Assembly (NCBI GenBank): GCA_025450095.1
Contig: JANWID010000336.1
Coordinates: 1-6,057, forward strand
DNA length: 6,057 nucleotides
Reading direction: 5' to 3'
Source of the DNA: Bacteroidia bacterium
GTDB lineage: Bacteria; Bacteroidota; Bacteroidia; AKYH767-A; OLB10
Shown piece after piece: positions 1-6,020 of the stretch. The position numbers were made by a program, and so were the translations under genes. Numbering within the stretch: position 1 is the first letter of the stretch; each line of letters opens with the position of its first letter. The notes beneath the pieces were generated by a model. That model was not told the origin of the DNA, searched no databases, and saw only the letters and a list, made by a program, of their open reading frames with translations.

Positions 1-1061
1 CAGCGGATATGGGATGCCAGCCACACCAGGGAGCAGGTTACCTCGATAGTTACGATCCGGAAATCAATAAAAAATATTCTGCATTTTACAAAGTGCAAAT
101 GCCGATTGGTAAGGGAATGAAAATTCCTGAAATGTACGATGCCGCCATCGGTGGAAAATTAAAAGCATTATGGCTGATGGGGGAAGACAATGTACAAACC
201 GATCCGAATACGCTTCATGTTATAAAAGCAATGAGCAACCTGGATCTGTTGGTGGTTCAGGAATTATTCATGACCGAAACAGCGAAGCTGGCTCATGTTA
301 TTTTACCGGCATCATCATTCCTTGAAAAGAGTGGCACATTTACCAATGGCGAGCGAAGGATACAACGTGTGCAGGCTGTGGTGGAACCTCTTGAAGGAAC
401 CAAACCCGATGGCCAGATCGTTGCTGAAATTATGATACGCATGGGTTATGATCAAACTCACTATGATCCAAAATCACTGCTTGAGGAAATTTCGCAGATC
501 GTTCCTTTCTTCGCGGGTGTTAAATGGGATGAGTTGGGAGAAAACGGAAAACAATGGCCTGTACTTCCCGACGGAACAGACACTGAAATTTTACATATTG
601 AAACTTTCAAACGGGGTAAAGGAAAATTCCAGGTGGCAACATGGAAAGAGTCAGAGGAATTGAAAGTAAACAGTTCCGAATTTCCTTATATTCTTACCAC
701 CAACCGTGAATTAGAACACTATAATTGCGGTACCATGACCCGGAGAACCGGCAATGTGGAAATTCTGACAGACGATGTATTATTGATAAATCCTGAAGAT
801 GCTCAAAAGCACCTGATCAATGATGGCGAAATGGTATGCGTGATTTCTGCGCGAGGCAAGATCGATGTAAAAGCGAAAATAACCGATGAGGTGCGCCCCG
901 GAGTGTTGTCATCCACATTCCATTTCCCTGAAGTGCGAATGAACGATCTTACATCAAGCATCAGCGACAGCGAAGCAATGTGCCCGGAATATAAAGTTGT
1001 AGCTGTGAATATACGCAAGAGTAAGGGGAGGCACAGGGATTTAGCAATGGTATCAAAATAA
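1..1061 (+). CDS. fdhF: Formate dehydrogenase alpha subunit (molybdopterin oxidoreductase), C-terminal part; 5' end outside window
   Basis: This is the C-terminal half of a molybdopterin-dependent formate dehydrogenase large subunit, which oxidises formate to CO2 at a bis-MGD molybdenum or tungsten centre. The frame is open to the window edge and reads A-D-M-G, matching the family's 'DMG..P...PGY' segment, so the Met at 9 is internal and the Fe-S and active-site region lies upstream. Numbering from that Met, residues 57-66 (MGEDNVQTDP) and 112-123 (TNGERRIQRVQA) are family signatures of the second half of the catalytic domain. Residues about 226-336 form the molybdopterin dinucleotide-binding domain, with LTTNRELEHYNCGTMTRR (229-246) and the closing FHFPE...PEYKVVAVNI. 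The stop is TAA at 1059. The last 14 residues are a basic tail. A molybdenum cofactor synthesis gene follows on the same strand. Other family members (nitrate reductase, NuoG-like) are less likely given the C-terminal domain wording. The NAD-linked or other electron partner cannot be seen here. Confidence 0.9.
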   Translation, partial: ADMGCQPHQGAGYLDSYDPEINKKYSAFYKVQMPIGKGMKIPEMYDAAIGGKLKALWLMGEDNVQTDPNTLHVIKAMSNLDLLVVQELFMTETAKLAHVILPASSFLEKSGTFTNGERRIQRVQAVVEPLEGTKPDGQIVAEIMIRMGYDQTHYDPKSLLEEISQIVPFFAGVKWDELGENGKQWPVLPDGTDTEILHIETFKRGKGKFQVATWKESEELKVNSSEFPYILTTNRELEHYNCGTMTRRTGNVEILTDDVLLINPEDAQKHLINDGEMVCVISARGKIDVKAKITDEVRPGVLSSTFHFPEVRMNDLTSSISDSEAMCPEYKVVAVNIRKSKGRHRDLAMVSK

Positions 1062-1063
1062 TA

Positions 1064-1190
1064 AGGTACGGATTACAGATTCAGGTCGCTGCGGAATCGG
1101 ATGTACAGATTACAGATCATATACGATGAAAATCCATCTGTAATCTGTACATCCGATTCCGCGTCAATAATGAATCTGTAATCCGTACCT
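1064..1190. repeat. Nested 127-base inverted repeat with internal GATTACAGAT copies
   Basis: Two perfect inverted repeats are nested. The outer arms are 1064-1083 and 1171-1190 (20 bp, AGGTACGGATTACAGATTCA and its complement). The inner arms are 1091-1117 and 1136-1162 (27 bp, starting GCGGAATCGG). They are separated by an unpaired 7/8-base interruption, and the apical loop is 18 bases (1118-1135). The 10-mer GATTACAGAT occurs at 1071-1080 and 1108-1117, and its complement at 1136-1145 and 1174-1183. The element fills nearly all of the gap between the formate dehydrogenase stop (1061) and the moaC-moaB start (1204). As RNA it would form a hairpin of 47 base pairs, likely to affect readthrough or protect the upstream mRNA end. 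It has no T-tract of a classic terminator directly after it. It resembles a REP or MITE-like intergenic repeat, but copy number in the genome cannot be judged from here. Confidence 0.9.
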
Positions 1191-1203
1191 AATTCTATTT
1201 TTT

Positions 1204-2121
1204 ATGATCAATATCGTAAATAAGATTAAAACACACCGGGTTGCTATTGCACAATCCATTGTTCGTGTAAGCCGGAAAGAAACCATCGACGCCATTTTGA
1301 ACAGGCAGGTTCCCAAAGGAGATGTATTTGAAGCAAGCCGGATAGCTGGTTTGTTTGGCGTTAAAAAAACAAGCGACATTATTCCGGATTGTCATCCCAT
1401 TCCCGTGGAATTTACAGAGATCCGACATCATATTGAAGAACTGGAAATAATTTCGGAAGTGGAAGTGCATACCATTTATAGAACAGGTGTGGAAGTGGAA
1501 GCCATGCACGGAGCATCGGTTGTAGCGCTAACGATTTATGATATGCTAAAACCGTTAGACAAGGATATTGAAATTACTTCCATCCGGTTGCTGAAAAAGA
1601 AAGGCGGCAAATCGCAATACAAAGAATATCCGGAGAAAGAACTGCATGCTGCGGTAATAGTTTGTTCCGATAGTATTTCTGCTGGTAAAAAACAGGACCT
1701 GGCGGGTAAGGCGATCATTGAAAAGCTGCAGTCAATGGATATTCCTGTAAAGGATTATATAATCATACCGGATGAAATTGACAGCATTAGAGAAAAAGTG
1801 ACTGCCCTGCACGCCGCCAATGCCGATCTTGTTATTATTACCGGTGGTACCGGACTTTCAAAGCGGGATGTCACTCCCGAGGCCATACGTCCGTTGCTGG
1901 ATCGTGAAATCCCGGGCATCGCGGAAGCGGCCAGGAGTTATGGAATGGAACATATGCCGTATGCCATGCTCTCGCGTAGCCTGGCCGGGTTGAAAGGGAA
2001 AACGCTCATACTGGCTCTGCCTGGTTCCACCCGTGGCGCACAGGAAAGCATGGATGCGTTATTTCCATACCTGTTGCACCTGTTTCGTGTTATGGAAATG
2101 GAACCACATGAAGGCTTTTAA
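1204..2121 (+). CDS. moaCB: Bifunctional molybdenum cofactor biosynthesis protein MoaC-MoaB/MogA fusion
   Basis: Two cofactor-synthesis enzymes are fused in 305 residues. Residues 1-140 are MoaC, cyclic pyranopterin monophosphate synthase, which converts 3',8-cyclo-7,8-dihydro-GTP to cPMP. Aligned by eye with E. coli MoaC, the catalytic K51, H77, E112, E114, D128, K131 and K147 correspond to K38 (KGDVF), H64 (CHPI), E97, E99 (GVEVEA), D113 (TIYDM), K116 and K132 (before GGKS). Residues about 147-300 are a MoaB/MogA domain, which binds and adenylylates molybdopterin before metal insertion, with TGGTG (213-217), DVTPEA (222-227) and LPGSTRGA (272-279). Both halves look complete, so this is a real fusion and not a readthrough of broken genes. 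The ATG at 1204 gives a normal MoaC N-terminus; only an AT-rich tract precedes it, with no Shine-Dalgarno. The formate dehydrogenase gene upstream is an obvious consumer of the product. Whether the second half acts as MoaB or MogA cannot be told from sequence alone. Confidence 0.95.
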   Translation: MINIVNKIKTHRVAIAQSIVRVSRKETIDAILNRQVPKGDVFEASRIAGLFGVKKTSDIIPDCHPIPVEFTEIRHHIEELEIISEVEVHTIYRTGVEVEAMHGASVVALTIYDMLKPLDKDIEITSIRLLKKKGGKSQYKEYPEKELHAAVIVCSDSISAGKKQDLAGKAIIEKLQSMDIPVKDYIIIPDEIDSIREKVTALHAANADLVIITGGTGLSKRDVTPEAIRPLLDREIPGIAEAARSYGMEHMPYAMLSRSLAGLKGKTLILALPGSTRGAQESMDALFPYLLHLFRVMEMEPHEGF

Positions 2122-2137
2122 ATGATGAATCGTTATG

Positions 2138-2153
2138 ATCCGCCGCGGCGGAT
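2138..2153. repeat. GC-rich 16-base perfect palindrome
   Basis: The bases ATCCGCCGCGGCGGAT read the same on both strands. They sit 17 bases after the moaC-moaB stop, in a gap that is otherwise strongly AT-rich. As RNA they could form a 6-bp stem with a 4-base loop, but the following bases are not a T-tract, so a factor-independent terminator is not well supported. An intergenic repeat unit or a dimeric protein-binding site are both possible; neither is shown. Confidence 0.6.
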
Positions 2154-2157
2154 GATC

Positions 2158-2182
2158 TATTATGATTTATTTATTATGATTT
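2158..2182. repeat. Pair of 11-base direct repeats TATTATGATTT
   Basis: The 11-mer TATTATGATTT occurs at 2158-2168 and again at 2172-2182, a 14-base period. A partial copy (TTATGAT) lies at 2133-2139, on the other side of the palindrome. The tract is AT-rich and lies upstream of the DinB-type gene, so it may hold its promoter region, or may simply be low-complexity drift. No convincing promoter elements could be assigned within it. Confidence 0.45.
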
Positions 2183-2209
2183 TTTGTGAATGATTATGGT
2201 GTATTAGCA

Positions 2210-2716
2210 ATGGAAAAGAAAATAATTTCTTCATTAGAGCAAAACAGGGGTGTATTTCAGAAAATTTTTGAGAACACACCAGAGCCTGAATACCGATGGC
2301 GCGAACGCGAAGGGAAATGGAATTTACTGGAAGTAGTTTGCCATTTGTATGATGAAGAAAAGGAAGATTTCCGTGCCCGGATAAAATCCGTACTTGAAAA
2401 CCCGGAGAATCATCTCGTGCCAATCGATCCGGAAGGGTGGGTGACAGAAAGAAACTATTCCGCTCAGTCATTCGAGGACATGTTGGAAAAATTTTTAAAG
2501 GAACGCGATTTTTCCATCAGCTGGCTGAAAAGTCTGACTGGTGCAAACTGGGAAAGTACCTATAGCCATCCGAAGTTAGGTTCGTTGTCTGCGAAATTAT
2601 TTTTGTCAAACTGGCTGGCACATGATTATCTTCATATCCGGCAGATAACCAGAATCCGTTACCATTATCTCCAGTATTATTCAGGACAGAAACTCGACTA
2701 TGCCGGTAATTGGTGA
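2210..2716 (+). CDS. DinB-fold family protein, putative metal-dependent enzyme
   Basis: The protein is 168 residues and has the pattern of the DinB/DinB_2 superfamily: a four-helix bundle with a three-histidine metal site. The candidate ligands are H45 in the second helix (VVCHLYDEE) and H138 and H142 in the HDYLH motif of the last core helix. The opening 'EYRWREREGKWNLLEVVCHLYDEE' is a common form of the family's start, in which a W-[ST/N]-x-x-E-x-x-x-H-L block precedes the first ligand. Members include bacillithiol and mycothiol transferases and many uncharacterised proteins; the substrate here is unknown. I chose ATG at 2210 because the helical domain starts right there. A GTG at 2186 in the same frame would add eight residues (MNDYGVLA) with no evident role. 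There is no signal peptide, so it is probably cytoplasmic. The gene lies 88 bases after moaC-moaB and 33 bases before an SMR exporter gene. Confidence 0.85.
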   Translation: MEKKIISSLEQNRGVFQKIFENTPEPEYRWREREGKWNLLEVVCHLYDEEKEDFRARIKSVLENPENHLVPIDPEGWVTERNYSAQSFEDMLEKFLKERDFSISWLKSLTGANWESTYSHPKLGSLSAKLFLSNWLAHDYLHIRQITRIRYHYLQYYSGQKLDYAGNW

Positions 2717-2749
2717 CATTTACAATTCTGAAAAACACAGCATCACACT

Positions 2750-3076
2750 ATGAACTGGATACTGTTAGTTATTGCCGGGTTGTTTGAAGTTGCATTTGCC
2801 TTTTGTCTCGGGAAAGCAAAAGATGAAACAGGTAATACTTATTTTTTCTGGATGGGTGGCTTTTTAATCTGCCTTGCCATTAGCATGATATTGCTTTACA
2901 AAGTAACACAGGTACTACCAATCGGCACCGCCTACGCAGTCTGGACCGGCATCGGCGCAACGGGAACAGCACTTGCCGGAATCATCTTTTTTAAAGAACC
3001 TGTTTATTTCTGGAGAGTGTTTTTTATTACTACACTTATTGCTTCGGTGATTGGGTTGAGGGTGGTGACGAAATAA
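2750..3076 (+). CDS. sugE: SMR family exporter, SugE/Gdx type (guanidinium or quaternary ammonium)
   Basis: This is a complete small multidrug resistance protein of 108 residues with four membrane helices (about 2-19, 31-50, 58-80 and 87-105). It is a proton-coupled inner-membrane exporter that works as a dual-topology dimer. The essential helix-1 glutamate is E13 (GLFEVAFAF). The segment GTAYAVWTGIGA (59-70) is the signature of the SugE/Gdx branch. Characterised Gdx members export guanidinium ion, and some SugE proteins give resistance to quaternary ammonium compounds; which applies here cannot be decided by reading. SMR genes often come as adjacent pairs, but only one copy is present. The 33-base spacing from the DinB-type gene suggests a shared transcript. 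No Shine-Dalgarno is visible, and the short upstream gap leaves no room for a guanidine riboswitch directly before it. The next gene converges from the other strand after 49 bases, and no strong terminator was found between them. Confidence 0.92.
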   Translation: MNWILLVIAGLFEVAFAFCLGKAKDETGNTYFFWMGGFLICLAISMILLYKVTQVLPIGTAYAVWTGIGATGTALAGIIFFKEPVYFWRVFFITTLIASVIGLRVVTK

Positions 3077-3125
3077 TTTCCCTATAAAGAATTTTTCTCC
3101 TTTAGTTTACTTTACCATCGTACTT

Positions 3126-3674
3126 TTATTTGTTGATATACCCTTGATCAAGCTCAAAGTAGATCCTAACATTTTTGTTGCCTATCATAACCGGATTAGT
3201 TTGTATTCCAAGTATTCTTACTTTGTATTCTTTCACTTTTGGATTAAACAAATGATCGCAGTGACCACCCCATTCTATATATGTCCAGCTTCCACCTTTT
3301 ATTCTGTAGTAATTTGTCTCATGAAAACAAAGTGACTTCTTGAATATTTTTCTTCTTTTTATTTTCCCTATTATTTCAGCTCCTATTTCTAAAGTATCAT
3401 TAATTGGAATAGACATTAATTGATTTTTCTGATTGCTTTTCATAAATAATCTTGTATTTACTGGTATTTTAACCGAGTCTCTGTGATCAATTATTATTGT
3501 AACTGATTTAATAAAATAATATAAGTTTCCCGTACCAATAACTTTTTCCTTATTTAAATCTAAACTATTTTGTGAAAAGCATGCTGGTGTTAAAAAAAAA
3601 CAAAATACAAGGAAGTATAGGTTGTCGATTTTTCTTTTAGGAAAAATATTCAATTGATGCAATTTGACTTTCAT
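3126..3674 (-). CDS. Hypothetical exported protein, AT-rich, family not recognised
   Basis: I do not recognise this 182-residue protein. It begins with a basic stretch (residues 1-16) and a hydrophobic run (YFLVFCFFLTPA, 20-31), followed by CFS-QN, a typical Bacteroidota-style signal peptide end with likely cleavage after S34. C32 is not in a good lipobox (T-P-A-C), so a lipoprotein is less likely. The mature part looks beta-rich and polar, with a basic patch KIKRRKIFKK (104-113) and a Cys/His cluster: C116, H118, H138, C139 and H141. That cluster may bind metal or form a disulfide; this is a guess. Composition differs from the neighbours: bases 3361-3420 hold 15 G/C of 60, against 34 of 60 at 4501-4560 in the protease gene. 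No alternative Met lies before residue 78, so the start is fairly safe. It stands alone on its strand, downstream of a terminator, which suggests its own promoter between 3675 and 3771. Late transfer or fast evolution could explain it. Confidence 0.75.
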   Translation of the reverse strand: MKVKLHQLNIFPKRKIDNLYFLVFCFFLTPACFSQNSLDLNKEKVIGTGNLYYFIKSVTIIIDHRDSVKIPVNTRLFMKSNQKNQLMSIPINDTLEIGAEIIGKIKRRKIFKKSLCFHETNYYRIKGGSWTYIEWGGHCDHLFNPKVKEYKVRILGIQTNPVMIGNKNVRIYFELDQGYINK

Positions 3675-3771
3675 ATATTATTTAATTCTATTAAAATGTC
3701 AAAATTTGGATGCCCAAAGCGATGACTTATAATTTAAATGTAGTAGAAATAGACTGTAATAATAGTATAAA

Positions 3772-3802
3772 AAAAACCAGACCCTGTCAGAGTCTGGTTT
3801 TT
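3772..3802. terminator. Bidirectional intrinsic terminator downstream of the S41 protease gene
   Basis: A perfect 11-bp stem is formed by 3772-3782 (AAAAACCAGAC) and 3792-3802 (GTCTGGTTTTT) with a 9-base loop. Reading the - strand, the stem is followed by a run of eight T (complement of A at 3769-3776); reading the + strand, the right arm itself ends in five T. It begins 19 bases past the stop codon of the protease gene (3821), which is the expected position for that transcript's end. It also separates that transcript from the exported-protein gene that starts at 3674 on the same strand. Confidence 0.88.
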
Positions 3803-3820
3803 GATTATTTTAACAAAATA

Positions 3821-5407
3821 TTAATTATTCGCAATCTTCATTTTACTAAACGTATCATCCTTCAGGCAATCAATTGCTTTAAGATAAAATGGATTGACGG
3901 TATTAATTACCTGCCAGTAGGCATCTGTATTCCAGAGATCACGGGCGACGAGGGCTTTTAACTGCACTTTAATCAGGTTACGGGAAACGGCCAGTCCAGC
4001 ACTGTCTTTGGGTACTTCTTTCTTAACACCATAAGCTACCATTTCATTTATCATTTTATCGTCGATGGTAAATTTGCTTTTAAAAGTGGCGATATCAGGA
4101 TAATTTGCAAGAAGGGTCTTGCGATTGTTGTCTGTATAATTTAAGGCGTATTCGTACAAGACAGATTTCCGAAGAAGATCGTTGTGATATTTACTGTTCA
4201 GCGTTGTGTCGAGCGGAACAAAAATATCAGGCATAATTCCTCCGCCTCCATAAACCACACGTTTTGCCTGGGTGTAATATTTCAGCGAATCGGCAAATTT
4301 AATGCTATCGACATTATAAAGTTCGCCATGCTTGAAACGGTTTGAAATATCCATTTCATATTCCTCGTCGCCTTCTTCATATGATTTCTGAATACAACGT
4401 CCGGAAGGAGTATAGTAGCGTGCAACAGTTAAACGTACTGCAGAACCGTCGGGCAGCGGGAACGGTTTCTGAACAAGGCCTTTTGCAAATGAACGGCGGC
4501 CAACAATCAAACCGCGGTCCCAGTCCTGGATGGCGCCGGAAACAATTTCACTGGCAGAGGCGGAACCTTCATCGATCAGGATTACCAGCTTTCCTTTTTC
4601 AAATCCACCTATGGATGAAGAATAATATTCCTGGCGGGTACTGGTGCGGCCTTCGGTGTAAACGATGCGTTTATTATCCGGTAAAAATTCATCAGCCAGT
4701 TCTATGGCGCGGTTCAGATAGCCACCACCGTTAGCAGTAAGGTCTATAATGAGCTGTTGCATACCCTGTGCTTTCAGTTTTGAAAGCGCTTCTTTGAATT
4801 CTTCCACCGTGGTATCGGCAAACCTGCTGATTTTAATATAACCCGTTTCAGCAGTACCCATATATGCGGCATCGATACTGAACAGTGGAATTTTATCGCG
4901 GGTGATTTCGAAATCGAGAAGATCCGGTTCTCCTCTGCGGAAGATATCAACCTTTACCTTGGTACCTTTATCGCCACGTAACTTTTTCATTACATCGTTA
5001 TTGGTGATTTTTGTTCCCGCAACATTTACATCGTCTATTTTAATGATCCGGTCACCGGCACGTATTCCAATTTTTTCAGAGGGTCCGCCTACTATAGTCT
5101 GCGTAACCATGATGGTATCTTCAAAAATATTGAACTGGATACCGATGCCTTCGAACTTCCCGACAAGGGGCTCGTTCATATCTTTTAGCTCTTTAGCAGG
5201 AATATAAACCGAATGTGGGTCGAGATCTTTTAAAACGGAAGTGATTGCCGTTTCTGTCAGCGCTTCCTGGTTTGCCGAATCCACATAAGCGAATTCGATC
5301 ATTTGTAATAATGCGTCAAATTTCCTCGCCTGCATGCTTTGCGCAAGTATCGGTTCGGATACTGAAACCAGCAGGCATAACAGGGTTGTCAGAATGGATT
5401 TAATCAT
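3821..5407 (-). CDS. Periplasmic S41 family C-terminal processing protease
   Basis: The 528-residue protein is a carboxyl-terminal processing (Prc/CtpA/tail-specific) serine protease that cleaves periplasmic or envelope proteins from their C-terminal ends. In order it has a signal peptide (1-22, ending PILA-Q), an N-terminal helical segment with the family's LDPHS (62-66), a PDZ domain (about 83-170, with GIGIQF and GGPSEKIGIRAGDRIIKIDD), and the S41 core. The dyad is Ser284 in GSASASE and Lys309 in RSFAKG, spaced 25 residues apart as in E. coli Prc (S430/K455), with Q313 four residues after the lysine. DLTANGGGYL (222-231) is the core's conserved substrate-cradle strand. Residues about 395-528 are an extension beyond the usual CtpA length, as in many Bacteroidota members. 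I chose ATG at 5407 because it starts the signal peptide. An in-frame GTG at 5452 would bury the signal behind 15 residues. The substrate is unknown; the ferritin gene upstream on the same strand offers no hint. Confidence 0.95.
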   Translation of the reverse strand: MIKSILTTLLCLLVSVSEPILAQSMQARKFDALLQMIEFAYVDSANQEALTETAITSVLKDLDPHSVYIPAKELKDMNEPLVGKFEGIGIQFNIFEDTIMVTQTIVGGPSEKIGIRAGDRIIKIDDVNVAGTKITNNDVMKKLRGDKGTKVKVDIFRRGEPDLLDFEITRDKIPLFSIDAAYMGTAETGYIKISRFADTTVEEFKEALSKLKAQGMQQLIIDLTANGGGYLNRAIELADEFLPDNKRIVYTEGRTSTRQEYYSSSIGGFEKGKLVILIDEGSASASEIVSGAIQDWDRGLIVGRRSFAKGLVQKPFPLPDGSAVRLTVARYYTPSGRCIQKSYEEGDEEYEMDISNRFKHGELYNVDSIKFADSLKYYTQAKRVVYGGGGIMPDIFVPLDTTLNSKYHNDLLRKSVLYEYALNYTDNNRKTLLANYPDIATFKSKFTIDDKMINEMVAYGVKKEVPKDSAGLAVSRNLIKVQLKALVARDLWNTDAYWQVINTVNPFYLKAIDCLKDDTFSKMKIANN

Positions 5408-5427
5408 ATGATTGGTTTTTGAAATCT

Positions 5428-5454
5428 GAAAATTATACGTATTCCCGGCCACAA
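5428..5454 (-). promoter_or_regulatory. Weak candidate promoter for the S41 protease gene
   Basis: On the - strand, TTG at 5454-5452 is followed 16 bases later by TAATTTTC at 5435-5428, one base off the Bacteroidota -7 consensus TAnnTTTG. The spacing from TTG is shorter than the usual 19-21, and a TATAAT overlaps the same place (5437-5432) without a suitable -35. The position, 20 bases before the chosen start at 5407, is plausible. AT-rich gaps produce such matches by chance, so this is only a pointer. Confidence 0.2.
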
Positions 5455-5507
5455 TTATTATGCCTTACAGCACTGTATTAAAGTGTGTGCGCGACATATG
5501 AATGTTG

Positions 5508-6020
5508 TCAATTTCGCTTTTTCTCCGGTGTTACCGCAAGGGCCTGGAGATCGCGGTCAAACAGGTACATTCCACCTTTATCATTTCCGATCAGGTTGAG
5601 CTTATCGAGAATATGTCTTGCAAGAGCTTCCTCTTCTATTTGTTCGGATACGTACCACTGGAGGAAATTATGTGTTGTGTAATCCTTTTCAGCAAGACAG
5701 CTATCCACGAGCTTGTTAATTTCATCGGTAACATGAATCTCATGTTTCAGGATTTGCTCAAATATTTCCTGGATTCCTTTAAAATTAGCTGGAGGAGCTT
5801 TTAATGTGGGTACCAGTCCGTGACCACCACGCTCGTTGATGAACATGATCAGCTTGAGCATGTGTAGCCGTTCTTCATCGGCATGCTTGTAAAGGAATTT
5901 TGAAACTCCGAGATAGCCTTTTACCTCTGACCACGATGCCATGGCAAGATAATATTGAGAAGAGGCTGCTTCCAACTCTACCTGTTGGTTCAGCAGGGTT
6001 CCGATTTTTTTACTCAGCAT
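5508..6020 (-). CDS. ftnA: Non-haem ferritin (iron storage, ferroxidase)
   Basis: This is a complete 170-residue bacterial ferritin, which oxidises Fe(II) with oxygen or peroxide and stores iron as a mineral inside a 24-subunit cytoplasmic shell. Residue numbers coincide with E. coli FtnA, and the metal ligands are all present: E17, E50 and H53 for the ferroxidase centre, and Q127, E130 and E94 for the neighbouring sites, with the conserved Y24 as well. The four-helix bundle spans about 5-140, followed by the short C-terminal helix (MYLFDRDLQAL, 151-161). There is no methionine haem ligand of bacterioferritin type at the dimer face. The ATG at 6018-6020 aligns with the FtnA start. Only 37 bases of upstream sequence are inside the window: it is AT-rich, without a Shine-Dalgarno, and no iron-regulator site could be judged in so short a stretch. 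The protease gene follows 100 bases downstream on the same strand; no clear terminator lies between. Confidence 0.96.
   Translation of the reverse strand: MLSKKIGTLLNQQVELEAASSQYYLAMASWSEVKGYLGVSKFLYKHADEERLHMLKLIMFINERGGHGLVPTLKAPPANFKGIQEIFEQILKHEIHVTDEINKLVDSCLAEKDYTTHNFLQWYVSEQIEEEALARHILDKLNLIGNDKGGMYLFDRDLQALAVTPEKKRN

Noticed and set aside
1071..1183. Repeated GATTACAGAT units as a small CRISPR array
   Set aside because: The units are 10 bases, occur in opposite orientations and have no regular spacers; they are parts of inverted-repeat arms.
1062..1203. Molybdenum cofactor riboswitch before moaC-moaB
   Set aside because: The gap is a simple nested inverted repeat; I cannot find the multi-stem arrangement of the Moco RNA, and the riboswitch is mainly known from other phyla.
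1195..1509. Open frame of 104 codons on the - strand
   Set aside because: It is antisense to the conserved MoaC domain, whose residues fit the family along the whole length.
2717..2749. Guanidine riboswitch before the SMR exporter gene
   Set aside because: Only 33 bases separate it from the previous gene, too short, and the ACGR/CCGR-type motifs are not arranged there.
3698..3703. TTGACA (- strand) as a -35 box for the exported-protein gene
   Set aside because: A -10 box at normal spacing would fall on the start codon, and Bacteroidota promoters use a different consensus; likely a chance match.
3710..3961. Possible small + strand gene across the gap between the exported-protein gene and the protease gene
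   Set aside because: It runs through the terminator hairpin and into the antisense of the protease C-terminus, and its product has no recognisable feature.
4342..4734. Open frame of 130 codons on the + strand
   Set aside because: It lies entirely antisense to the protease core, where the - strand reading has intact catalytic motifs; its translation resembles no protein and is rich in W, R and H as shadow frames often are.
5408..5507. Terminator between the ferritin and protease genes
   Set aside because: Only short imperfect pairings such as ACAG/CTGT around 5467-5476 are present, with no T-tract, so nothing supports a terminator.
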